A DNA stretch of 63,797 nucleotides from Burkholderia sp. IMCC1007 (lineage in GTDB: Bacteria; Pseudomonadota; Gammaproteobacteria; Burkholderiales; Burkholderiaceae): assembly GCF_027257875.1 (NCBI RefSeq), contig NZ_JAPVQY010000047.1, positions 1-63,797 on the forward strand, given 5' to 3'. A model generated the notes under the pieces. The model ran no database searches. It was not told the DNA's origin and saw only the letters and a program-made list of their open reading frames with translations. The translations under genes were made by a program, and so were the position numbers. This document shows positions 9,085-16,261 of this stretch, piece after piece. How positions within the stretch are numbered: the first letter of the stretch is position 1; every line of letters begins with the position of its first letter.

Positions 9085-9825
9085 ATCGTCAGCGGCGAGA
9101 ACAGAGCGGGTGACTTCTTCGGCGCTCCGGCGCGCGCGGCTTCGAACTCAGGTGTTACCGGGGCCATCTGCGTTGTCTCCGTGTTTGTCTGGTGTAGGAC
9201 GATTGTGGAAGGCAGCCATTGGCCAGACAAGCCAACTCGCGCTTGACGCGCTGTTAACTGAGACTTGACGCTTGATCGTCGATGGCGTGGGGAACGGCAT
9301 CGTGTACCCGCGTTTTGTGCGAGCGAAATCATCTCCGGACGCCGGAGATGAGTTGGCTGCAAAGGGACTTCCAGCGGGTACAGTGCAAGCAGCGCGGCGC
9401 GCCGTTTGACCGCCCCGGGCGAGCGGCGCGCGACGTAGCAATGCGGCGGATCTCGGGCGCTCCCCAAGAACACATTTGAAAGTCAGGGGTTGCCCGTAAA
9501 CGACCGATCGCTCGAACGAGGAAACGATCGCCGGGCTCATGCCGGCGCACGCAAGACACGAGTTGTCCGCACGCTACCGAATCCGCGCGATTCGACGAGA
9601 TCACGCCGTTCGAAATCGGACGAATGGTCGTCGACGGCTTGGGACGAGTTGACACCACGCGTGTATCACATCGCGGTGGTTGAGAAGGTTCATGCGAAGG
9701 CCGCCGACTCGCTACGCGAAAACTCGCGTCCCGGCGCTGCCATTCGTTGACTATTTCGTTGTTTGAAAACTGGAAGGATAACCAATCATTCGCGTGCAGC
9801 ACGATCGGACAAGACTGACTGTCCA
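9085..9825. other. Gene-poor scarred region
   Basis: About 740 bases in which I see no convincing gene. It holds one copy of the 27-bp GTCAA-bounded motif (9243-9269) and a perfect inverted repeat, CATCTCCGG (9330-9338) and CCGGAGATG (9342-9350), with a 3-base loop. The short open frames on both strands are rich in Arg/Ser/Pro and show no family signature. The segment lies between two gene remnants and is best read as rearrangement debris. Confidence 0.5.
9243..9269 (-). repeat. 27-bp GTCAA-bounded motif, copy A
   Basis: On the minus strand this reads GTCAAGTCTCAGTTAACAGC followed by GCGTCAA. It matches two other places in the window (13768-13794 plus, 14784-14810 minus) at most positions and with identical length. 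Beyond the 27 bp, copies A and C also share an outer AGTTGG.TTGTC block, giving GTCAA-like boxes spaced 22 and 19 bases apart. Repeated boxes of this spacing resemble multi-site transposase-binding ends. An operator role is the alternative. Confidence 0.6.
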
Positions 9826-10020
9826 TTATCCGAATCGTCGATGCGCGACGGACCGACTATCTGCAGGCGCTCGCGCAGCGAATGACGCCCGTACGCGAAG
9901 CCGATTGCGTCATCTCGACAGCGCATCGGGCGAGGGGCTTGAATGGACGCGAGTCGGCGTCATGAACGTTGTCGGCTTCATGCTCGTTATGGGTGGACTC
10001 ACGTTGGACGACGACGAAAC
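9826..10020 (+). pseudogene. Decayed UvrD/Rep-family helicase fragment
   Basis: One plus frame reads READCVISTAHRARGL; a one-base shift then gives GLEWTRVGVMN and LTLDDDE. Together these match helicase motif V of UvrD-like enzymes (STAH.AKGLEW..V) and the following DDDE block before the usual LYVALTRA motif, which is missing. Neither the start nor the rest of the gene is present. The fragment is frameshifted and runs into the 3' end of the TetR gene, so it is a relic. The recognition is by motif only. Confidence 0.5.
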
Positions 10021-10023
10021 GGC

Positions 10024-10590
10024 TCATTCGCGTTCATGCATTGCAAGCAATTGCCGTTTCGCTGCGGCGAGCACCGCGTCAGACCGCTTTTCGTCGGCCA
10101 TCACCCGCGATACCACCAGGGCGCCGATCATCGCGCTGACGGCGAATATGGCCTTATCGGGGTCGTCAGAGCCCAGCGCATGGTCGATCCGATCGATGAA
10201 CTGTTCGATGTGGGTCGACATCGTCTCGCGCACCGGCTCGTCCGCACGCGCCACGTCGCCCGCGAGCGCCGCAATCGCGCAACCGGTCGTGCGTGAATCC
10301 CGATGCGGGCGGCTGAGATAGCTGCGCACCGTCTTCTCGTAATCGGGCGTCCCGTTGCCCCGATTCGCCTCGAATGCGGCCTTGCCATCTTCCATCGCGC
10401 GTTCGAGCGCGTGCGCCAGCAACTCCGAGCGTGATGCGAAGTGACCATAAAAGCCGCCATGGGTCAGGTTCGCGCTGCGCATCAGTTTCCCAACGCTAAC
10501 CGATTCGAGTCCGCCATTCCTGATTTGTTCGGCTGCCTGGCTCAAGATGCGTTCCCTGCTGCGCGCCTTGTCCGCCTGTGAGTGTCCCAT
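10024..10590 (-). CDS. TetR/AcrR-family transcriptional regulator
   Basis: 188-residue repressor. The N-terminal helix-turn-helix is clear: VSVGKLMRSANLTHGGFYGHF, followed by ASRSELLAHAL. The C-terminal ligand domain includes GCAIAALAGD, seen in regulators of this subgroup. I start at the ATG at 10588-10590 (MGHSQADKARSRERIL); longer versions add 21 non-homologous residues. It is divergent from the SDR gene at 10787, with a ~196-base shared control region, so it probably regulates the SDR/hydratase genes in response to an acyl-CoA or aromatic effector. That target is inferred from position. Confidence 0.88.
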   Translation of the reverse strand: MGHSQADKARSRERILSQAAEQIRNGGLESVSVGKLMRSANLTHGGFYGHFASRSELLAHALERAMEDGKAAFEANRGNGTPDYEKTVRSYLSRPHRDSRTTGCAIAALAGDVARADEPVRETMSTHIEQFIDRIDHALGSDDPDKAIFAVSAMIGALVVSRVMADEKRSDAVLAAAKRQLLAMHERE

Positions 10591-10786
10591 CGAATATCCC
10601 TCATCGCTTGTCTTGACATTCTGAATTTTGCCCATCATTCTCCTGCATGACAAGCATCATCCAGATAGTCGACAGCGGCCATCCCGGGCCCGACGAACGT
10701 GATTGATCTGGAGCACGACGAGGTGCCCTTTGCCGGCATCCACTTTCCGCAGGATGCCCGCTATATCTATCGACAAGGAGACTGCA

Positions 10787-11569
10787 ATGACTGCTGTGGC
10801 GGAACTTTTCAACCTGAAGGGCCGAACGGCCCTCATCACCGGCGGATCCAGCGGCCTGGGCCTGCAGATCGCCGAGGCGCTGGGCACGCAAGGTGCCCGT
10901 GTGGTGATCTCGGCGCGCAAGGCCGATGTGCTCGAGTCGGCACAGGCGCATCTCACCGGCCTGGGCGTGGATGCAAGCTGGATCGCGGCGGACAACGCCC
11001 GCGAGGACCATGTCGAGCGCCTTGCCAACGACGCGATGGAACGCCTGGGCCGGATCGACATTCTCGTCAACAACGCTGGCGCCACGTGGGGCGCGGCCAC
11101 GGCCGACCATCCGCTGTCCGCCTGGGACAAAGTCATGAACTTGAACGTGCGGGCGATCTTCCTGCTCACGCAGCAGATCGGGAAGCTGTCGATGATCCCC
11201 AATCGCTATGGCCGCATCATCAATGTCGCATCAATCGCCGGCCTCAAAGGCAACGGCCCCGCGAGCCAGCCGACGATCGCTTACAACACGAGCAAGGGTG
11301 CGGTCGTCAATTTCACCCGTGCGCTCGCCGGCGAGTGGGGGCAGTACGGCATCACCGTCAATGCACTCGCGCCGGGCGTGTTCCCGTCGAAGATGACGAG
11401 GGGAACGATCGAGAAGGTCGGCATCGAGAAACTGGCGGAGCGCGCGCCCCTGCAGCGCATCGGTGATGACGACGATCTCAAGGGCGCGGCCCTGCTGTTC
11501 GCCAGTGACGCGGGCAAGCACATCACCGGCCAGATTCTTGCCGTGGACGGCGGCGTGACTGCCGTCTGA
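10787..11569 (+). CDS. Short-chain dehydrogenase/reductase (SDR)
   Basis: 260-residue NAD(P)-dependent oxidoreductase with all classical SDR marks: TGGSSGLG cofactor loop (residues 18-25), NNAG (about 93-96), catalytic Ser in NVASIAG and the YNTSK Tyr/Lys pair. The start is the ATG at 10787 preceded by AAGGAG. It heads a plus-strand set with an enoyl-CoA hydratase 60 bases downstream. In a cluster that has lost its 3-hydroxyacyl-CoA dehydrogenase (remnant at 8920-9084), this enzyme could supply that step. That is inference; a ketoreductase for another substrate is equally possible. Confidence 0.87.
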   Translation: MTAVAELFNLKGRTALITGGSSGLGLQIAEALGTQGARVVISARKADVLESAQAHLTGLGVDASWIAADNAREDHVERLANDAMERLGRIDILVNNAGATWGAATADHPLSAWDKVMNLNVRAIFLLTQQIGKLSMIPNRYGRIINVASIAGLKGNGPASQPTIAYNTSKGAVVNFTRALAGEWGQYGITVNALAPGVFPSKMTRGTIEKVGIEKLAERAPLQRIGDDDDLKGAALLFASDAGKHITGQILAVDGGVTAV

Positions 11570-11628
11570 TTTCATCCGGCTATGCCCGACCATCCGAAGT
11601 GTCAATCCTCCCAAGCGAAGGAAACGCC

Positions 11629-12417
11629 ATGAGCAACGTAGCAACGACACCCGAAGTCCGCATGACGATCGAGGACCATGTCGCGATCATCTCGGTCGAC
11701 AACGCGGCCAAGAAGAACGCGTTCACCCCGGAGATGATGCAGCAGCTCTCGCAGCGGCTGACCGAGTTCGACGACGACGACAACCTGTGGGTGGCGGTTC
11801 TCGACCCCGCCGGCGAACACACCACTGCCGGCCTCGACATGCCCAAGTTCTTCGGCCCGAACGCCACGGCGAAGCCGCTGCCGGACGACCAGATCGATCC
11901 GTTCGGACTGGGCAGACGATGCCGCAAGCCGGTGATCTCGGTGGTTCACGGGATAACCTATACGATCGGCCTCGAGCAGATGCTGGCCTCGGACATCGTG
12001 ATTGCAGCCGACACCGCTCGCTTCTGCCAGATGGAATCGAAGCGCGGCATCGCGCCGCTGGGTGGCGCGCACTTCCGTTACCTGACGCGCACGGGCTGGG
12101 GCAATGCGATGTACCACCTGTTCCTGTGTGACGAGTTCTCCGCCGAGGAGGCCTACCGCTGCGGCTTCGTCCAGGAAGTGCATCCATACGGGCGGCACCG
12201 CGAGCGTGCGATGGAGATCGCGCGGGCGATTTGCAAGGTCGCGCCGATCGGCTTGCGTGCGACCAAGGCGGCGGCGCTGACCTATATCGAGCACGGCGAG
12301 GCGGCTGCGATTGCCGTCATCCCGCAGATTCGAGAGGAAGTCTTCGCATCAGAGGACTTCAAGGAAGGCATTCAGTCCTTTGTCGAGCGTCGGGAGGCCC
12401 GCTTCAAGGGGCGGTGA
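11629..12417 (+). CDS. Enoyl-CoA hydratase (crotonase family), both catalytic Glu present
   Basis: 262-residue crotonase-fold protein. The two hydratase glutamates are both in place and 20 residues apart, as in rat mitochondrial hydratase: one in IGLEQMLASD and one in RFCQMESKRG. It therefore probably hydrates an enoyl-CoA. The oxyanion-loop region is unusual (DPAGEHTTAGLDMPKFF rather than the common FSAGGD). I start at the ATG at 11629 (MSNVATTPE) after GCGAAGGAAACGCC; an upstream ATG at 11599 adds ten residues without homology. It lies between the SDR and the second FMN enzyme. Confidence 0.85.
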   Translation: MSNVATTPEVRMTIEDHVAIISVDNAAKKNAFTPEMMQQLSQRLTEFDDDDNLWVAVLDPAGEHTTAGLDMPKFFGPNATAKPLPDDQIDPFGLGRRCRKPVISVVHGITYTIGLEQMLASDIVIAADTARFCQMESKRGIAPLGGAHFRYLTRTGWGNAMYHLFLCDEFSAEEAYRCGFVQEVHPYGRHRERAMEIARAICKVAPIGLRATKAAALTYIEHGEAAAIAVIPQIREEVFASEDFKEGIQSFVERREARFKGR

Positions 12418-12556
12418 TCCCACTGGTTCACACGTGAAATGCCCGCGGATGTCGGTCCTGCGGCAGCGCGTGGAAATGGGCGCGGCGCGATGGTATAGCC
12501 CGCCCGGTTTCTGACGGGTATCCCTGCGTACCCTATCCATTCAAGAGAGATTCGCA

Positions 12557-13537
12557 ATGAAGACGCAAATCACGGAATTGTTCGGCATCGAACATCCCAT
12601 CATCCAAGGCGGCATGCACTACGTAGGATTCGCGGAACTGGCCGCAGCGGTATCCAATGCGGGCGGCCTGGGCCTCATTACGGCGCTGACGCAGCCGAGT
12701 CCGGACGCGTTGGCGCGCGAGATCCGGCGCTGCCGCGACATGACCGACAAGCCGTTCGGCGTCAACCTCACGTTCCTTCCGGCACGCACTCCGCCGGATT
12801 ACCCCGGCTACGTGCGCGCGATCATCGATGGTGGCGTGAAAATCGTCGAGACAGCCGGGAACAATCCGCAGGCGTGGCTGCCGCTGCTCAAGGAAGCCGG
12901 CATCAAGGTGATTCACAAATGCACATCGGTGCGGCATGCACTGAAGGCCGAGAGCATCGGCTGCGATGCGGTCAGCGTGGACGGTTTTGAATGCGGCGGC
13001 CATCCCGGCGAGGACGATGTGCCCAACTTCATCCTGCTGCCCCGAGCCGCTGACGAGCTGAGCATACCGTTCGTCGCGTCGGGCGGCATGGCCGACGGTC
13101 GCTCGCTGGTGGCCGCACTCGCCATGGGCGCGGGCGGTATCAACATGGGCACGCGCTTCGTGGCGACCCACGAAGCGCCCGTCCACCCGAACGTCAAGCA
13201 GGCGATCGTCGCGGCAACGGAACTGGATACACGGCTCGTGATGCGCCCGCTGCGCAATACCGAACGCGTGCTGAACAATGCCGGGGTCGAGCGTCTGCTG
13301 CAAAAGGAAAGGCGGCTCGGCGCCGACATCGCCTTCGCGGACATCGCGGACGAGGTGGGTGGCGTCTACCCGCGTGTGATGAAGGACGGCCACCTGGACG
13401 CCGGCGCCTGGTCGTGCGGCATGGTTGCCGGACTCATTCACGACATTCCGAAGGTCGGCGAGTTGGTCAAACGAATCATGCGCCAGGCCGAAGAAATCGT
13501 CGCGAAGCGGCTTCACGGCATGCTTTCTCAAGCGTGA
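12557..13537 (+). CDS. FMN-dependent nitronate monooxygenase-family enzyme (IpdC-like)
   Basis: 326-residue TIM-barrel flavoprotein. It starts ITELFGIEHPIIQGGM and contains FGVNLTFLP, HKCTSVRHA, the DGFECGGHPGEDDVP loop and GINMGTRF. These segments are strongly reminiscent of IpdC, the flavin reductase of actinobacterial steroid C/D-ring degradation, which is often annotated as nitronate monooxygenase. The similarity is recalled, not computed. It follows the hydratase gene by 139 bases on the same strand. It is a diverged paralogue of the gene at 2997-4046. Confidence 0.82.
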   Translation: MKTQITELFGIEHPIIQGGMHYVGFAELAAAVSNAGGLGLITALTQPSPDALAREIRRCRDMTDKPFGVNLTFLPARTPPDYPGYVRAIIDGGVKIVETAGNNPQAWLPLLKEAGIKVIHKCTSVRHALKAESIGCDAVSVDGFECGGHPGEDDVPNFILLPRAADELSIPFVASGGMADGRSLVAALAMGAGGINMGTRFVATHEAPVHPNVKQAIVAATELDTRLVMRPLRNTERVLNNAGVERLLQKERRLGADIAFADIADEVGGVYPRVMKDGHLDAGAWSCGMVAGLIHDIPKVGELVKRIMRQAEEIVAKRLHGMLSQA

Positions 13538-13907
13538 AAATTAGTTCTACAAACCAGGAAATGACATTGCTCGCGTGATTGCGCGATCCGGTCATGGAAG
13601 GCCGCGACGCACAGTTCAATGCGCCGGCAACGGGTCCGATCATCGAGTCGTGCCGTGGAGTCGGATGCCCGGCATGGGACCTGTAGCGCTTCGCCTGAAG
13701 CGCAGGAACAGGCCTTCGCCGGCTGCGACAGCGACGACGCAACAGCCGGCGGCGCGGTCACGTTGATGTCAAGTTTCAGTTGACAGCCCGTCAACTTTTC
13801 GCAGGTGTGTTTCGCGCGCGAACAGCTCTACACTTCGCACGCGAACTTTTATCGCGGCGTTCCAGAGGGGCACCCTCTCGACGCCGCACATTTTAGGAGG
13901 CAAGCCA
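13538..13907. other. Intergenic region carrying motif copy B
   Basis: 370 bases between the second FMN enzyme and the isomerase-type crotonase. No gene was recognised. It holds the plus-oriented copy B of the 27-bp motif (13768-13794), 114 bases before the crotonase ATG. The promoter of that gene must also lie here. Confidence 0.5.
13768..13794 (+). repeat. 27-bp GTCAA-bounded motif, copy B
   Basis: Reads GTCAAGTTTCAGTTGACAGC followed by CCGTCAA. It is the same length as copies A (9243-9269) and C (14784-14810) but in the opposite orientation. Copies B and C thus form inverted brackets around the crotonase gene at 13908-14684. An embedded TTGACA could also serve as a promoter -35 box. Confidence 0.6.
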
Positions 13908-14684
13908 ATGACCCCGGAAATCAAAGTTGAGCTATCGAGTAGTGGTGTACTGGCCGTCACGATTGCGCGACCGGACAAGAAGAACGCGCTCACTAACGAT
14001 ATGTATGGCGCACTTGCAGACGCTATTGCGAGAGCGAGTGACGACGAAGTCCGTGTATTGCTGATTCAGGCCGATGGAGACACATTCACGGCCGGCAACG
14101 ACGTCTCGGAATTTGCAGCACAGTCGACCGGCAATGGGCCGAAGGAACGCAACGTCGTGCGCTTTCTGCGAGGCCTGGCGAACGCCAGCAAGCCGATCAT
14201 TGCTGCAGTCCAGGGCAAGGCCGTGGGAGTCGGGACGACCATGTTGCTCCATTGCGACTATGTGCTTCTGTCGGAAGAGGCCCAACTGATCACCCCGTTC
14301 GTGAATCTGGCGCTCGTTCCCGAAGCTGCGTCGAGCTACTTGCTTCCCTTGCGGATCGGGCATGCCAAGGCATTCGAGATGTTCGCGCTCGGGAAAGCCG
14401 TTCCTGCAAGTGATGCCGTTGCATGGGGTATTGCAAACAAGGCGATCGCCAACGCGGAACTCCGTGCCGAGGCGCGCCGTGTCGCCGAGGAAATTGCCGC
14501 CAAGCCGATCGGGTCACTGACCGCGATGAAGCGACTGATGCGAGATGCGGAGAAAATGGTAGCCCAGATGGATAGCGAAAGCGCGATCTTCGTCGAGCGC
14601 CTTGCAAGCGCCGAAGCGAAGGAAGCCTTCGCGGCGTTTGCCCAGAAACGCCAGCCGGATTTCACGAGAATCGCTCGACAATAA
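13908..14684 (+). CDS. Enoyl-CoA isomerase-type crotonase
   Basis: 258-residue crotonase-fold protein. Both hydratase glutamates are replaced (Thr in GVGTTMLLHCD, Phe in TPFVNLALVP). Instead, LVPEAASSYLLP places a glutamate where delta3,delta2-enoyl-CoA isomerases (Eci2 type) have their base. It therefore probably shifts a double bond rather than hydrating it. A strong ribosome site (TAGGAGGCAAGCC) precedes the ATG. The gene is flanked by inverted copies of the 27-bp motif and followed by a strong hairpin, so it may be a self-contained cassette. Confidence 0.85.
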   Translation: MTPEIKVELSSSGVLAVTIARPDKKNALTNDMYGALADAIARASDDEVRVLLIQADGDTFTAGNDVSEFAAQSTGNGPKERNVVRFLRGLANASKPIIAAVQGKAVGVGTTMLLHCDYVLLSEEAQLITPFVNLALVPEAASSYLLPLRIGHAKAFEMFALGKAVPASDAVAWGIANKAIANAELRAEARRVAEEIAAKPIGSLTAMKRLMRDAEKMVAQMDSESAIFVERLASAEAKEAFAAFAQKRQPDFTRIARQ

Positions 14685-14693
14685 GAAGCGTAC

Positions 14694-14726
14694 GCACCCG
14701 GGGGCACCGTCGGTGTCCCCGGGTGC
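14694..14726 (+). terminator. Strong GC hairpin after the crotonase gene
   Basis: GCACCCGGGGGCAC and GTGTCCCCGGGTGC form a 14-base-pair stem with one mismatch and a 5-base loop, starting 10 bases after the stop codon. There is only a short T-poor tail, so it may stop transcription weakly from the left, or serve converging transcripts from the LysR gene. Confidence 0.6.
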
Positions 14727-14783
14727 GGGTTCCGGCGGGGCGACTATGCGAGACGTGTGTCGCCTTGACAATCCAACTGGCGA

Positions 14784-14810
14784 TTGACGAAGTCTCAACC
14801 GAGACTTGAC
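14784..14810 (-). repeat. 27-bp GTCAA-bounded motif, copy C
   Basis: On the minus strand this reads GTCAAGTCTCGGTTGAGACT followed by TCGTCAA. It contains a perfect inverted repeat AAGTCTC-N4-GAGACTT. Like copy A it continues outward into a shared AGTTGG.TTGTC block. It lies just past the 3' end of the LysR gene, in the same orientation as copy A and opposite to copy B. Confidence 0.6.
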
Positions 14811-14824
14811 GCTGGCACTGCACT

Positions 14825-15766
14825 TCAGGCCCAGGTTTGCGAAAGCGCGATGACCTCGTCCCGCAGAAACTCGATCAGCGCCTGCGTCGCCACCGAAGGA
14901 TAGCGATTCGGCAGCGTCACGATATAGAGCGTGTTTTGCGGGCCAAGCACGCGGTATGTCGGCAGGATGCGCACGAGCCCCTGGCTCGCGGGCGCGTACT
15001 GGATATATGCCGGCAGCAAGCCGATGCCGAGACCTTGTGACACGGCTTCCGTGAGAAACGGATAGTCGGACGACTGCAGCACGGATTGAATCGTGATCTC
15101 GTGCTCGTCCTTTTCGTCCTGCCGATGCGTAAGCGTCATCGTCACGCGCCGGTCCGGATGCGGCGATGCCACGAACGTCTGCCCTTGAAGATCGGCGGGT
15201 GATCGAACAGGACCGTGCGCGTTCACGTAATCCGGCGACGCGTAAAGACGCCATTCGATCGGACAGATGTTGCGCGCGATGCAGTCGAGCGGCGGCGTGC
15301 GCGTGATTCTCAGCGCCACGTCGACTTCGGACGTGATCAGATCCTCGATGCGATTGTTGAACGTGACATCAAGCGTGATGCCGGGATGCGCGCGCGCGAA
15401 TTCGAGCAGCTTCGATCCAATGAACATTCGGCCGAAGCCCGTTGGCACGCTGATGCGCACGCGGCCGCTCAGGGTTTGCCCGAGACTGTCGATCGACGCG
15501 CGTGCCGCGCGCAGGTCGTCCAGCATGCGCTGGCCGCACTCATAGAGCGTGGTCCCGGCTTGCGTCAGCTCGATGCTGCGCGTGGAGCGGCGCAGCAACT
15601 GCGCGCCCGTTTCGCGCTCCAGCAGCTTGAGCCGCTGACTGATGTTCGCGCGCGTCATGTCGAGCTTGCGCGCCGCGGCGCTCAGGCTGCGCGATTCGAC
15701 GATCTCGACGAACAGGCGGATGAGATTCAGGTCCATGAGGCTTCGGCGCGTATCTATCTTTGTCAT
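14825..15766 (-). CDS. LysR-family transcriptional regulator
   Basis: 313 residues with an N-terminal winged helix: LIRLFVEIVESRSLSAAARK, then MTRANISQRLKLLERETG. The effector domain follows, with the usual GQTLSGRVRISVPTGFGRMF linker region. Two starts are possible, ATG at 15764-15766 or ATG at 15734-15736 (MDLNLIRLF); neither has a strong ribosome site and I give the longer. It is divergent from the TPP-enzyme gene across ~495 bases and is a candidate regulator of it. Confidence 0.85.
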   Translation of the reverse strand: MTKIDTRRSLMDLNLIRLFVEIVESRSLSAAARKLDMTRANISQRLKLLERETGAQLLRRSTRSIELTQAGTTLYECGQRMLDDLRAARASIDSLGQTLSGRVRISVPTGFGRMFIGSKLLEFARAHPGITLDVTFNNRIEDLITSEVDVALRITRTPPLDCIARNICPIEWRLYASPDYVNAHGPVRSPADLQGQTFVASPHPDRRVTMTLTHRQDEKDEHEITIQSVLQSSDYPFLTEAVSQGLGIGLLPAYIQYAPASQGLVRILPTYRVLGPQNTLYIVTLPNRYPSVATQALIEFLRDEVIALSQTWA

Positions 15767-16261
15767 GTGGCGGACGACGTATCATGCAACGCCGCGCGGA
15801 ATTTTTGTACTGCGGGAGACCGGTACGTCTGTCGTCGATGGACAGGCCGATGCGGCTTTCGGGCGCTGCCGTCTCGTACGGCGGCGCGATCGGATCGCGG
15901 CCCGCATGCGTGTGCACGCATCGGCTCGGTCGCTATTGCGCAAGCGCGGCAAGCCCTCGAACCGGAATTTTGCGGCGAAATCAAAGAGCTCCCCGTCCCT
16001 CGATCGAACCGCCGCCTGCACGCGCGCGGATATCGCACGCACCTGCTTCGTCCTCCCGCAAGCGACGCGCCATGATCCAGCCAATGTGCTGATGGTCCGT
16101 CTTTCGCGACAGATCGCGGATCGCCCCCGCCATGAACAGCGCTCATGCCGCGCATGAAAACTAATCGATTGTTGGCACCCCGGATCGACGCCGACAATCC
16201 ACTTCATGCCCCTCGTTTGCGGTACGGGCCACTCCCCCTCCCAATCGGCACATCACGATCC
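15767..16261. other. Divergent control region between LysR and the TPP-enzyme gene
   Basis: About 495 bases with no convincing gene on either strand; the short open frames have no family signatures. It carries the inverted repeat at 16167-16199 and must hold promoters for both flanking genes. Confidence 0.5.
16167..16199. promoter_or_regulatory. Inverted repeat, possible operator
   Basis: GATTGTTGGC and GCCGACAATC form arms matching at 9 of 10 positions with a 13-base spacer. It lies about 63 bases before the TPP-enzyme ATG. The position suits a LysR-type or other activator site, and the divergent LysR gene is the obvious candidate. There is no direct evidence of binding. Confidence 0.4.

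Noticed and set aside
9794..10321. 175-codon plus frame spanning the helicase relic and the antisense of the TetR gene
   Set aside because: Its 3' half is antisense to the TetR gene and its 5' half only partly follows the helicase frame, so it is not a single coding sequence.
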